Positions 43,220 to 52,340 of a stretch of DNA of 64,000 nucleotides are shown piece after piece. Position numbers and translations under genes: made by a program. Positions within the stretch are counted from its first letter, which is position 1. Each line of letters begins with the position of its first letter. This DNA comes from Desulfovibrio sp. 86 (GTDB lineage Bacteria; Desulfobacterota; Desulfovibrionia; Desulfovibrionales; Desulfovibrionaceae). A model generated the notes under the pieces. The model was not told where the DNA came from, searched no databases, and saw only the letters and a list, made by a program, of their open reading frames with translations. The stretch covers positions 2,046,001 through 2,110,000 of the forward strand of contig NZ_LR738849.1 of assembly GCF_902702915.1 (NCBI RefSeq). Reading direction: 5' to 3'.

Positions 43220-43334
43220 TTTTGGAGTAATCAATCCAAGCGGTTGGTGTAAAAGAACAAAAATACGCACCTTCTTGCTCGGTTTCGTGATGTTTTGCGT
43301 GTCTCGCCGCAGCATTGTGAAAAAAGACACATGG

Positions 43335-44108
43335 CTATTTTTTTGCAAGCCCCTGGCTTTGCCCGAATATGATCAGTTCCAGCCAGTCCAGGGCAAAGTT
43401 CAGGGCCGCCACGTCACCGTCAAGGCTGTCTTCCATAACGGCTGTTTTGCGCGCCTCGTCAATGGCCACATGGCTGAAGATGTTCATGGCGCTGATGAGT
43501 TCGCGGAATTTGTCGATCTGAAAAAGGCAGAGCACGGCCGTGGTGGCCATGCGCGACTCAAGGGGTTTGCCGGTAGCGCGCACCATGGCCATCAGGCGCA
43601 TATAGCGGTCATTGGCCTCATTGAAGGGCTGCAGCTCTTCATTTTTCATCCACTGCTGCGGGGTGCGGCTGGTGCCCTTGTCAAACCCCCGGCAATGGGA
43701 CTCGCGCACGATAAAAAAGCGTTCGGCTACGCCATCGGCGGCCATTTTTGTACCGCGCCCGATGGGGTAGTAGCGACACGCGCCCGGCCTGTCCTCGTAG
43801 ACGGAACAGCCCGCAGGCGTCACAAAGGGGCAGGGTTCATCCGGGCCGTCCAGCATGCGCAGCATGGGCAGGGGAAAGCCCGTGTCAGGGAATGAGCGCA
43901 AGGTGGTAAAGGTGTTGAGAAAAACATCGCTGGCCATGCCCAGATGGCGGCGCAGGCGCGAAATGTCGTAGGGGGTGAGCGGCAGGGTGAGCTCCGCGCA
44001 GCAGCGATTGAAGCAGGGCACCTCGGGGTTGCAGTCAAAGCAGAAGGTTTCGTCAGGGCCAAGCTCGGGCAGGTTGTCGATAAAATCGCGGCTCGCGTCT
44101 TTACTCAT
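43335..44108 (-). CDS. YkgJ-family cysteine cluster protein
   Basis: 257 aa. Cysteines at CFDCNPEVPCFNRCCAEL (about 23-40), CPFVTPAGCSVYEDRPGACRYYP and HCRGF give the CxxC..C..CC pattern of the YkgJ/zinc- or iron-cluster family. Function unknown. The C-terminal half lacks motifs. Start at 44108 after AAGGAGCC. Separate from the hisIG pair by a strong terminator. Confidence 0.82.
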   Translation of the reverse strand: MSKDASRDFIDNLPELGPDETFCFDCNPEVPCFNRCCAELTLPLTPYDISRLRRHLGMASDVFLNTFTTLRSFPDTGFPLPMLRMLDGPDEPCPFVTPAGCSVYEDRPGACRYYPIGRGTKMAADGVAERFFIVRESHCRGFDKGTSRTPQQWMKNEELQPFNEANDRYMRLMAMVRATGKPLESRMATTAVLCLFQIDKFRELISAMNIFSHVAIDEARKTAVMEDSLDGDVAALNFALDWLELIIFGQSQGLAKK

Positions 44109-44242
44109 GGGGGCTCCTTGTGGGACGGGGGATTGCGGGCGGCACGGCTGCCGCAAGAATGCCGCAAGTGTGCAGTGGATGTGACGTTGCTGTGCCGTAA
44201 GTGCGCAGCAGATGCGCATGTGCAGTCAGCGGCAAAAAAGAG

Positions 44243-44276
44243 AAGGGCGGCCCGCGTCATTCGGCGGGCCGCCCTT
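44243..44276 (-). terminator. Terminator after hisG
   Basis: AAGGGCGGCCCGC-7 nt-GCGGGCCGCCCTT, perfect 13-bp stem, followed on the minus strand by CTCTTTTTT. Confidence 0.92.
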
Positions 44277-44285
44277 GGCATACTG

Positions 44286-45179
44286 CTAGATGACCTTGTT
44301 CAGGGCGTACTCGATAATGCCTTCGGCACCAGCCTCGCGCAGGCGCGGGATAAGGTCGCGCACCACGTCGATCTGCACCACGGACTCGACCGAGAGCCAT
44401 TTTTCGTCCCGCAGGGGGGACACCGTGGGGGAGTTGAGCGACGGCAGCATTTCAAGAATGGCCGCCAGGTTGTCCGCCGGGGCGTTCATCTTGAGGGCCA
44501 CCAGATTTTCTGCCCGCAGGGCGCCCTGAAGCAGCAGGTCAAGCTGCTCGATCTTGGCGCGTTTGCGCGGGTCGGCCCAGGCGTCCCTGTTGGCGATGAG
44601 CACAGGGTAGGAGACCATGACCTCGTCAATGATGCGCAGGCCGTGGGCGCGAATGGTGGTGCCGGTTTCGGTCACTTCCACAATGCCGTCGGCAAGCCCT
44701 TCCACCACCTTGGCCTCGGTGGCGCCCCAAGAATAGAATACGTCCACATTGACGCCGGCTTTTTCAAAATAGCGGCGCGTCATGCCTTCAAGTTCGGTGG
44801 CAATGCGCTTGCCAGCGAGGTCGGCGGCGCAGTGGTAGGGGGCGTCGCCCGCCACGGCCAGCACCCAGCGGCAGGGCCTGTTGGAGGTCTTGGAGTACAC
44901 AAGGTCGGAAATGCGCACGACCTTGTCTTCGTGATTGCGCTCGGCAAGCCAGTCAAGCCCGGTGATGCCCACGTCCAGCACGCCCGCCTCGATGTATTCC
45001 CCGATTTCCTGTACGCGGCACAGGGATGCCGTAATTTCGGGGTCATTGATGTCGGGAAAATAGTTGCGCGTATGCTTGCGGATTTTCCAGCCTGCGCGCT
45101 CAAAAAGATTGATAGTGGCTTCTTCCAGCGAACCCTTGGGCACGCCCAGCTTGATGATGGGCTTTGTATCCGCGCTCAT
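44286..45179 (-). CDS. hisG: ATP phosphoribosyltransferase, long form
   Basis: First enzyme of histidine synthesis. 297 aa, so the long HisG_L form with a C-terminal regulatory ACT-like domain (about 220-297) for histidine feedback; no separate HisZ is needed. Motifs: LGVPKGSLEEATINLFERAG at the start and ELEGMTRRYFEKAGV, then VEVTETGTTIRAHGL (PRPP loop). It follows hisI by 10 nt. Confidence 0.96.
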   Translation of the reverse strand: MSADTKPIIKLGVPKGSLEEATINLFERAGWKIRKHTRNYFPDINDPEITASLCRVQEIGEYIEAGVLDVGITGLDWLAERNHEDKVVRISDLVYSKTSNRPCRWVLAVAGDAPYHCAADLAGKRIATELEGMTRRYFEKAGVNVDVFYSWGATEAKVVEGLADGIVEVTETGTTIRAHGLRIIDEVMVSYPVLIANRDAWADPRKRAKIEQLDLLLQGALRAENLVALKMNAPADNLAAILEMLPSLNSPTVSPLRDEKWLSVESVVQIDVVRDLIPRLREAGAEGIIEYALNKVI

Positions 45180-45189
45180 GTTGCAGTCC

Positions 45190-45606
45190 TTATTTTACGC
45201 CGTAAACTTTTTCAGGGTCAAAAACCATTGGGGCGCACAGGTTTGCTGCGCCGTCCTTCCATTCGCGATAAAAACAGGTGCGCCGGCCCGTATGGCAGGC
45301 CGCGCCGCCCACCTGCTCCACCAGCAGAAGTACCGTGTCATTGTCACAATCCAGTCGCAAAGCGCAGACCTTCTGCACATGGCCGGAAGTGCCGCCCTTG
45401 TGCCAGAGTTCCTTGCGGCTGCGGCTCCAGTAATGGGCCTCGCCGGTCTCAAGGGTTTTGCGCCAGGCCTCTTCATTCATATAGGCCAGCATCAGCACCT
45501 CGCCTGTGGCGTGGTCCTGCGCGATGGCGGGCAGAAGGCCCTTGCTGAAGTCGGGCGCAAAATCCGCGCCGGGAAGGGCTGCGGGCGTTTGTTCCGGGGC
45601 TTTCAT
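45190..45606 (-). CDS. hisI: Phosphoribosyl-AMP cyclohydrolase
   Basis: Third step of histidine synthesis. 138 aa, monofunctional (no HisE part). Conserved [38 protein letters not shown] and the Cys/His metal ligands in [12 protein letters not shown]. Start at 45606 because AAGGAG is 5 nt upstream; a GTG two codons earlier overlaps that ribosome site. A family A repeat abuts the ribosome site. Confidence 0.95.
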   Translation of the reverse strand: MKAPEQTPAALPGADFAPDFSKGLLPAIAQDHATGEVLMLAYMNEEAWRKTLETGEAHYWSRSRKELWHKGGTSGHVQKVCALRLDCDNDTVLLLVEQVGGAACHTGRRTCFYREWKDGAANLCAPMVFDPEKVYGVK

Positions 45607-46357
45607 ACACACTCCTTGAGCAGATTACCTTTGAAATGCTTTATATTTCAAAGCGTTCATACAGCCGAAAAATGCGATTTGCGGCTGTATCCACGCCACG
45701 TTGCGGCGTTAGAGCATTTACTCTTTTTGAAAGGTAAAATGCTCCAGAAAAAGCGGTGCCATGAGCCGTGGGCAGTGCGCGCGCGGCGGTCGTGGTCGGC
45801 AAAGGGATTAAATCTAACCAGAAGCGCCATGAGACGCAAGCAAAGCCTGTATGGCGGTATAGGCCGCAGGGGGCCGCAGCCATTACAGAGCGCGCAAAAA
45901 ATGTTTTTGGCGGAAAAAGTGTTGCGTCACTGCATGTGGCTCTTATCTGTATCGTGTGGGCAGGCCGCACGTTGCAGTTTGCCCTGAAGCCGTTTTACGG
46001 CGCAAGTGCTCCCTTATTGCGGGATGCGTACCTCGCCCCCGGCGTATGCGCAGCCTGTCTGCACTGTTGTGCGCCCCGGCGGCGTTGCAAGGCCGTTGCG
46101 GATGTACATGCGTAGCGGTACACTGTTCGTGCAGTGTGCCTGTGCCGGATGATCGCCAGCCGCGTCATGCACAGGGTCTGCTCTGGGGCGGGCCGCGTGG
46201 GTGGACAGCCTGTATGCGAGGTTACGTGCCCCATGCATGCCCCATTCTTGGTTCATTCACCGCCCGGATCCAGGCAACTTGCGCAATTTACCGCGCTATG
46301 GCATGTTCGTCCGTTAGCGAATCATATTTAATGGCGGAATGCCGCCGGGAATAATAT
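45607..46357. other. Divergent region between hisI and the DEAD-box gene
   Basis: 751 nt. Apart from family A copy 6 nothing is recognisable. Several frames of up to 130 codons are rich in Arg/Cys/Ala and lack ribosome sites; none is accepted as a gene. Upstream of the helicase is a small AATGGCGGAATGCCGCC hairpin-like sequence. Confidence 0.5.
45618..45746 (+). repeat. Family A intergenic repeat, copy 6 (short form)
   Basis: 129 nt. Starts GAGCAGATTACCTTTGAAATG, has TACAGCCG/CGGCTGTA around AAATGCGATTTG (changed on both arms relative to copies 1 and 2) and CCACGCCACGTTGCGGCG. It lacks the GCTGCAC/GTGCAGC hairpin and ends TAGAGCATTTAC..GTAAAATGCTCC. It sits in the leader of hisI. Confidence 0.82.
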
Positions 46358-48130
46358 ATGCCAGAACATCAATTGCCCACCGACCCCGACACAGCCTCCG
46401 CAACAGCGAAAGACGCGCCGTCTGACGTCGCTGCCGCGCCCCTTGAGGGCATATCCGTCAGTGAGCCCGAAGACGCGCTGCCGCGCGTAACCCTGGACGA
46501 TCTGCCCCAGGTCATGCGTGAAGCCTGCGCCCGCGCCGGCTGGCAGGGGCTTATGCCCGTTCAGTCTCTGGCATTCCCCTATCTGCTGGAAGGGCGCGAC
46601 ATCATGGTGCAGTCGCGCACCGGCAGCGGCAAGACCGGCTGCTACCTTTTGCCCATGCTGCCCCGGCTGTCCGCCGACCTCAAAGCGTCGCAGGCCCTTG
46701 TGCTGGCCCCCACGCGGGAACTGGCCGTGCAGGTCGAGCGCGAGGCCGCCACACTGTTCGAGGGCACGGGCATTGTCACTGTCGCCGTTTACGGCGGCGT
46801 GGGCTACAAAAAACAGATGGACGCCCTGCGTGACGGAGCCCAGCTCATCGTGGGCACTCCCGGCCGCGTGCTGGACCATTTGCTGCGCCGCACCCTTGAC
46901 CTCAAGGACTTGCGCGAACTGGTTTTCGACGAGGCCGACCGCATGCTCTCCATCGGGTTTTACCCGGACATGAAGGAGATACAGCGCTATCTGCCCCGGC
47001 GGCCCATCCATACCTGCCTGTTTTCGGCCACGTATCCTCCGCACGTGCTCAAGCTGGCCGGAGAGTTCATGGCCGCACCGGCCATGCTTTCCCTTTCGCA
47101 AAAAGAAGTGCACGTGGCCGAGGTGCAGCACCTCTTCTGCGAAGTGAAGCCCATGGATAAAGACCGCGCCCTGGTGCGGCTGCTGGAAACGGAAAACCCC
47201 GCTTCGGCCATCATTTTTTGCAATACCAAGGCCAACGTCCACTATGTGACGGGGGTCTTGCAGGGCTTCGGCTACAGCGCCGACGAGCTTTCCGCCGACC
47301 TTTCCCAGTCCCGGCGTGAGGCCGTGCTGGAAAAGATCCGCCAGGGCAAGCTCCAGTACCTGGTGGCCACGGACGTTGCCGCGCGCGGCATTGATATCCC
47401 CGAACTGTCGCACGTGTTCCTGTACGAGCCGCCCGAAGATCACGAAAGCTACATCCACCGCGCTGGCCGCACGGGCCGCGCCGGAGCCGCAGGCACGGTT
47501 ATTTCCCTGGTGGACGTCATGCAGCGCATGGAACTTGACCGCATCGCCAAGCACTACAAGATCGGCCTCATCCCCCTGCCCTTGCCCACGGACGAGGATG
47601 TGGCCCGCGTGGCGGGAGCCCGCCTGACAGCCATTCTTGAAGGACGTTTTCGCAATCTCACGGGCCTTGAGCGCATGCGCGTGGCCCGCTATACCCAACT
47701 GGCGCGCGACCTCGCGTCCGAAGGGGGGGATGACGAGGACAGCGCCCTGCTGCTGGCCATGCTGCTGGATTCGGCCCATCAGGAAAGCCTGCGTGAAAAC
47801 CGCTTTCCCGATCCGTCTTCCCCCAGCTCCGCAGGTCAGAACGGCGGTTCGCGTCACGGTTCCGGCCGTGGCGGTTCAGGTAGCCGTGGCGGCAGAAGTT
47901 CCAGGGGCGGTAATGTCGGGAACAGCGATCGCAGCGAACGTGGCGACCGCAGTGACCGTGGCGAACGTGGCGCCCGCAGTGAACGTGGCGAGACCGCCAG
48001 CGGAGAAAGCGCGGAGGCCCGCTCGGGCAGACGCCGCCGTTCTTCGCGCCGCCGTGACGGCGAACAGGGCAGGGATGCCGGGGACACTGCGCCCCGGAAT
48101 GAGCAAGGCAAAACGGACAGCGCTGAATAA
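46358..48130 (+). CDS. DEAD-box ATP-dependent RNA helicase
   Basis: 590 aa. Motifs in order: Q-type region ARAGWQGLMPVQ, I SRTGSGKT, Ia PTRELAVQ, Ib TPGR, II DEAD, III SAT, V ARGIDIP, VI HRAGRTGRAG. The RecA domains end at about residue 370; the C-terminal tail (from about 490) is Arg/Gly/Ser-rich with RGG-like and SDRSERGDR repeats, a disordered RNA-binding tail typical of RhlE/DeaD-type proteins in ribosome assembly or cold response. An N-terminal acidic extension of about 45 residues precedes the core. Confidence 0.92.
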   Translation: MPEHQLPTDPDTASATAKDAPSDVAAAPLEGISVSEPEDALPRVTLDDLPQVMREACARAGWQGLMPVQSLAFPYLLEGRDIMVQSRTGSGKTGCYLLPMLPRLSADLKASQALVLAPTRELAVQVEREAATLFEGTGIVTVAVYGGVGYKKQMDALRDGAQLIVGTPGRVLDHLLRRTLDLKDLRELVFDEADRMLSIGFYPDMKEIQRYLPRRPIHTCLFSATYPPHVLKLAGEFMAAPAMLSLSQKEVHVAEVQHLFCEVKPMDKDRALVRLLETENPASAIIFCNTKANVHYVTGVLQGFGYSADELSADLSQSRREAVLEKIRQGKLQYLVATDVAARGIDIPELSHVFLYEPPEDHESYIHRAGRTGRAGAAGTVISLVDVMQRMELDRIAKHYKIGLIPLPLPTDEDVARVAGARLTAILEGRFRNLTGLERMRVARYTQLARDLASEGGDDEDSALLLAMLLDSAHQESLRENRFPDPSSPSSAGQNGGSRHGSGRGGSGSRGGRSSRGGNVGNSDRSERGDRSDRGERGARSERGETASGESAEARSGRRRRSSRRRDGEQGRDAGDTAPRNEQGKTDSAE

Positions 48131-48144
48131 GCCGACGGAGTTGT

Positions 48145-48663
48145 ATGCGTCATATGGACGGCACACCGGGACCAGCTTCTGAAACCACATCCCCGGAAAT
48201 GGCGACACCCGCCGTTCTTTCCGACACCATGCGGCAGGCTCTGGATAATTTCATGGCCTTGTATGAAGACGCGGATTTTACTGTGGAACTGGCCTATCTG
48301 GGCGTGGGGCGCATGCAGTTTTTGCGCCGCCGCCAGATGCTGCTTGAGCTGCGCGGGCTGTACATGGCCCTTTGGCGGCTGGCATTGGCCAAGTCTTTTC
48401 CGCAGGACGCGGACCTCATGTTTGACACGTTTTTGCGGGAATACGCCGCAAAGAACAGGGACAGGGCCAGCGCCCGCGTGCTGACGCGGGGACGCGAGTA
48501 CTGGGGCATGCTGGAGCCCATGGGTGACGGCGACTTCAGTGACGTGGCGCGCCACCTGACCTCCTTTTTCTCCAGGACAGAAATGGGCGCCAAGAGCGTC
48601 AATCTCAAGCTCGTGCTGCACATCCGCAAACTTTACAAACATATATTTGACAGGCTTATATAA
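48145..48663 (+). CDS. Unknown 172-aa protein downstream of the helicase
   Basis: I do not recognise a family. After a Thr/Pro-rich N-terminus the protein is predicted to be mostly helical, with MRQALDNFMALYEDADFTVE and a basic end KLVLHIRKLYKHIFDRLI. No membrane segment. Only 14 nt after the helicase stop with GGAG before the ATG, so co-transcribed. The helical, Arg-rich character would suit an RNA- or protein-binding accessory, but that is a guess. Confidence 0.7.
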   Translation: MRHMDGTPGPASETTSPEMATPAVLSDTMRQALDNFMALYEDADFTVELAYLGVGRMQFLRRRQMLLELRGLYMALWRLALAKSFPQDADLMFDTFLREYAAKNRDRASARVLTRGREYWGMLEPMGDGDFSDVARHLTSFFSRTEMGAKSVNLKLVLHIRKLYKHIFDRLI

Positions 48664-48732
48664 GGCCGTTGCGCGTGGGCCCGGCAGTCCGGGTCTTTTG
48701 CCGTGCGGGTATTTGCCTTGGAACCGGCAGAC

Positions 48733-49671
48733 ATGAATATTGCACATTCCATTGAAGAGCTTACTTTTCTTGAGGCCAGCGGCCTCACCATAGGCAACTT
48801 TGACGGCGTACACCTTGGGCATCAGGCGCTCATACGGCATACGCTGGATGTGTGCGCCGGAGAAAAGCTGACGCCCGTGGTCATGACGTTCTGGCCGCAT
48901 CCGCGTCAGGTGGTCATGCCCCAGCGTGGGCATATGCCTCTGACCACGCGCGAAGAACGCTTTGCCCTGCTGGAAGCCCTTGGCGTGGAGCATGTGCTGG
49001 AACTACCCTTTACTCCCGAACTGGCCGCTCATGACGCCAACAGCTTTGTGCGGGAATTTCTTGCGCCGCTGCACCTGCGCCACCTGATCGTCGGCTATGA
49101 CTTTTCCCTGGGGCGCGATCGGGGCGGGCATGTGGAGACGCTGCGCCGCCTGGGCGCGGACGCGGGTTTTTGCGTGGAGCAGCTGTCGCCTGTGGTTGTG
49201 GACGGCACAGTGGTGAGTTCAACAACGCTGCGCGCGCTTATCGGCGAGGGCAACGTGCGTGAGGCCGCCCGCCTGCTGGGGCGCTTTCACGGGTTCAGCG
49301 GCATCGTCGTGCACGGCGACGGGCGCGGAGCCGGTCTGGGCTTTCCCACGGCCAATCTGGCCCGCCCGCAGGTGGTCATTCCCACCGAGGGCGTCTACGC
49401 AACCCTTGCCACGCCTGCCGATGCCGACGGCCATACCTGGCCCGCAGTGACCTGCATAGGACGCAAACCCACCTTCGGCGACAATGAACTCACCGTGGAA
49501 ACCTTTTTGCTTGAAGGCGGACGGGATTTTTACGGTCAGGCCATGCGTCTGGATTTTGTGGATCATTTGCGTGGGGAAGAGCGTTTTGACTCCGTGGAGG
49601 CCCTCAAGGCGCAGATCGCGGCCGACGTTGACCACGCGCGCCGCATCCTGGCCGCCTTCATCCGTCTGTAG
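48733..49671 (+). CDS. ribF: Bifunctional riboflavin kinase / FAD synthetase
   Basis: Makes FMN and FAD from riboflavin. 312 aa. N-terminal nucleotidyltransferase with TIGNFDGVHLGHQALI (about 18-33) and the STT(L)R region in VVSSTTLRALI; C-terminal flavokinase with GRGAGLGFPTANL (about 200) and the ETFLLEGGRDFYG block. The ATG at 48733 gives the canonical start position; a GTG ten codons earlier is possible but has no better ribosome site. Confidence 0.95.
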   Translation: MNIAHSIEELTFLEASGLTIGNFDGVHLGHQALIRHTLDVCAGEKLTPVVMTFWPHPRQVVMPQRGHMPLTTREERFALLEALGVEHVLELPFTPELAAHDANSFVREFLAPLHLRHLIVGYDFSLGRDRGGHVETLRRLGADAGFCVEQLSPVVVDGTVVSSTTLRALIGEGNVREAARLLGRFHGFSGIVVHGDGRGAGLGFPTANLARPQVVIPTEGVYATLATPADADGHTWPAVTCIGRKPTFGDNELTVETFLLEGGRDFYGQAMRLDFVDHLRGEERFDSVEALKAQIAADVDHARRILAAFIRL

Positions 49672-49715
49672 GAACACGGGTGGCTTTTGGGCCAGCATGG
49701 GGGTATGATTGAGGC

Positions 49716-50540
49716 ATGATACGCGCTGATCTGCATAACCACACCCTTGCCGCTCACGGACGCGACACCGTGGCCGCCATGTACGAGGCCGCTCTGGGCA
49801 GTCATCTGGAGTGGTACGGTCTCTCCGAACATTCGCCCCTGCCGCCCGGCTACGCCTGCCCGCTGTATACCGGCGATCTCACTGTAACTTTTCCCGCTTA
49901 CGTGGATGCCGTGCTGGCCCTCAAGGAAAGCGCGCCGACCGATGGGCCGCGCGTTCTGCTCGGCATGGAACTGGATTGGCTGCCCGTCAATGCGCCCTGG
50001 ATGCGGAAGATTCTGGGTCACTATCCCTTTGACTACGTTATCGGCGGCCTGCATTTCGTGCAGGACGTGCCTGTGGGTTCGCCGCGCAGCTGGGGAGAAG
50101 GCATTGCCCTGCCGCAGCGCTTTGCGCGCTATGCCGCCTATTATGAAGAAATGGCCCGCCTGGCCGCCAGCGGTCTGGTGGATGTGGTCGCCCATCCGGA
50201 TTTTATCAAGGTCTGCTGCTATGACGATTTTCAGGCATGGCTCAAACAGCCCGGCAGTCTTGATCTCATAGCTGGCGCTCTTACCGCCATGCGCGACTCC
50301 GATACGGCCATGGAAGTTTCCTCCGCCGGACTGCGCAAATCCTTTCATGAGCCGTATCCCGGCCCCGCCATAATGGAAATCGCCGCTGACCTTGGGCTGA
50401 CCATCAGTTTCGGCTCCGACGCCCACGCCGCCAGCGAAACCGTATCCCACTTCGAAGAACTGGCTCGCTACGCTCGCAGCTACGGGTTCAAAAATAACCG
50501 TATCGCTGTAGCGCGTGAGAAGATACTGCTCGATTTTTAG
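49716..50540 (+). CDS. PHP-family histidinol-phosphatase
   Basis: 274 aa metal-dependent phosphatase. The PHP motifs DLHNHTLAAHG (residues 5-15), GLSEHSPLP, the Glu in LLGMELDWL, GGLHF, VVAHPDF and GSDAHA near the C-terminus give the trinuclear metal site. Length and motifs fit the HisJ/HisK-type histidinol phosphatase of histidine synthesis; other PHP phosphatases cannot be excluded. It lies 44 nt after ribF. Confidence 0.85.
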   Translation: MIRADLHNHTLAAHGRDTVAAMYEAALGSHLEWYGLSEHSPLPPGYACPLYTGDLTVTFPAYVDAVLALKESAPTDGPRVLLGMELDWLPVNAPWMRKILGHYPFDYVIGGLHFVQDVPVGSPRSWGEGIALPQRFARYAAYYEEMARLAASGLVDVVAHPDFIKVCCYDDFQAWLKQPGSLDLIAGALTAMRDSDTAMEVSSAGLRKSFHEPYPGPAIMEIAADLGLTISFGSDAHAASETVSHFEELARYARSYGFKNNRIAVAREKILLDF

Positions 50541-51356
50541 GGCTGCCGTTAACTAATTCTTTCGTAAATCTGGCTGTGTCAAAAGGCCATTTTGTACTTC
50601 GGGCATGTACCGTAAGAGTATGCTCCGTGAAAAAACAGGGCTTGTCCTCTGAGAGGTGGGTGTTGTGCCCTGCGGGCACGGAGGCTTTTTTTCTTTATGT
50701 TGTTTGGGCCGCCTCCGGCGGGGGCAAGGCGGGGCCGGTTATGGGGCTGCGCCCCCTTCTCGGCCCCCCTTGCATCCCCCCCGAAGCACCCCCCTGGGGT
50801 TTTCCCATATCCATTATCCCGCGAGGGCTGCGCGGCTGCTGCTCCGGGAGCTTCCTCGCTCCGCTCGGCGATCTCCCTGCGCGCCGCGCAATGCCAGCGT
50901 GCGTCTTCGCGCTGCATGAGGGCTTGGGGGCGTCGTGTTGACGGTATGGAGCTTCGGGAATGGCGGGTTATTGTTGGGGAAAGCACGTTGTGGTGAGGGG
51001 GTATACGTAGCTGCGGTTTATGGAGAATCAAGCCGAGCTTGTCCTCTGAGAGGTGGGTGTTGCGCCCTGCGGGCACGGCGGCTTTCTTTTCCTGTTGTTT
51101 TGGCCGCCTGTGCGGCGCGCGGCGTGGTGTGAGTATGCGCGACGGGCGCTCTGAAGAAAGCAAAGAAGGGTCTGTCCTCTGAGAGGTAGGTGTTGTGCCC
51201 TGCGGGCACGGAAACTTTTCTTTGATTTAGTTTTGGCCGCCTGCGCGGCGCGCGGCAAGGCGGGGCCGGTTATGGGGCTGCGCCCCCTTCTCGGCCCCCC
51301 TTGCATCCCCCCCCGAAGCACCCCCTGTCCTACCCTGACCGACCAATGTTCTTTTT

Positions 51357-51420
51357 CGGGGGCGGCTACGCACGAACCTCGCCGACGTGTCGGCTTCGGT
51401 TCTTTATGACGCCGCCCCCG
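51357..51420. repeat. Structured hairpin at the centre of the cluster
   Basis: Outer stem CGGGGGCGGC/GCCGCCCCCG (10 bp); inner stem GAACC-tc-GCCGAC / GTCGGC-ttc-GGTTC with a 2-nt centre. It lies between the two opposed repeat arms. Confidence 0.75.
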
Positions 51421-51849
51421 GCATCAATCCGCTCTCTGCCTGAGAAACTGCGCAGACCCCACTGTGTTGCTTATGCGACAGATTTTTTGGGCTGAACCAC
51501 ACAACAACTGCGGCACGTTTGTCCGTAACACAACGATCAGCTATAAAACCTAAATCCTCAACGATGTCTCAAGCCAGTCAGACGTCCTCAGCCTTGCATC
51601 CAACGTGAAGGCGCACGCTGGCATTGCGCGGCGTGGAGGGAGATCGCCGAGCGAAGCGAGGAAGCTCCCGCAGCAATAGCCGCGCAGCCCTCGTGGAATG
51701 GCGGGATATGGAAAGCCCTTGAAGGCTAGTCCGTGGGAGTGTGGGATATACGACAAACCCAGCGGGGTCGTCCGGGGGGAGTGCAGAGGGGGCCTCGGAG
51801 GGGCGGCAGCCCCTAACAGGCCCCCATCTGCCGCCCGCCGCGCAGGCGG

Positions 51850-52340
51850 CCCAATCGAAAATAAAGAAAAGCCCCCGTGCCCGCAGGGCACACAAACTGT
51901 CTTTCAAAGGACAAGCCCTATTTTATTTTCTTCAAAGCGCCCGCCGCGCATACCCTCGCTACGCCGCCCGCCGCGCAGGCGGCCCAAACAACAGAAAAGA
52001 AAGGTCGCCGTGCCCGCAGGGCACACAAACTGTCTTTCAAAGGACAAGCCCTATTTTATTTTCTTCAAAGCGCCCGCCGCGCATACCCTCGCTACGCCGC
52101 CCGCCGCGCAGGCGGCCCAATCGAAAATAAAGAAAAGCCCTCGTGCCCGCAGGGCACACAAACTGTCTTTCAAAGGACAAGCCCTATTTTATTTTCTTCA
52201 AAGCGCCCGCCGCGCATACCCTCGCTACGCCGTCTCGCCACGCAGGCGGCCAAAACAAAAGAAAATAGAAAGCCCCCATGCCCGCAGGGCACCGCAACCA
52301 TCATTCAAACGACAAGCCCTGCTTTGTTTTCTCCAGAGCG
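51850..52340 (-). repeat. 133-bp tandem repeat, about 3.6 units
   Basis: The ACAAGCCCT mark recurs at 51911, 52044, 52177 and 52312 (spacing 133, 133, 135). Each unit, read on the minus strand, contains GTCCTTTGAAAGACAGTTTG, CCCTGCGGGCACGG, a T/C-rich tract, GGCCGCCTGCGCGGCGGGCG and GCGAGGGTATGCGCGGCGGG. All reading frames stay open through the units because stop codons are rare in them. Confidence 0.88.

Larger units (their letters stand above)
42952..43334. other. Upstream region of the TauE/SafE operon
   Basis: 383 nt, AT-rich between about 43060 and 43330. It contains two inverted repeats listed separately, which look regulatory. No gene is supported. Confidence 0.6.

Noticed and set aside
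45752..46354. Several frames of 80-130 codons between hisI and the DEAD-box gene
   Set aside because: Overlapping on both strands, Arg/Cys-rich, without ribosome sites or motifs.
50579..51163. 194-codon minus-strand frame in the repeat cluster
   Set aside because: Pro/Arg/Ala-rich translation of the GC-rich repeat units; not conserved in frame between units.
51850..52340. Tandem 133-bp units considered as a CRISPR array
   Set aside because: Units are contiguous and similar along their whole length, with no short repeat/variable spacer alternation, and no cas gene is present.
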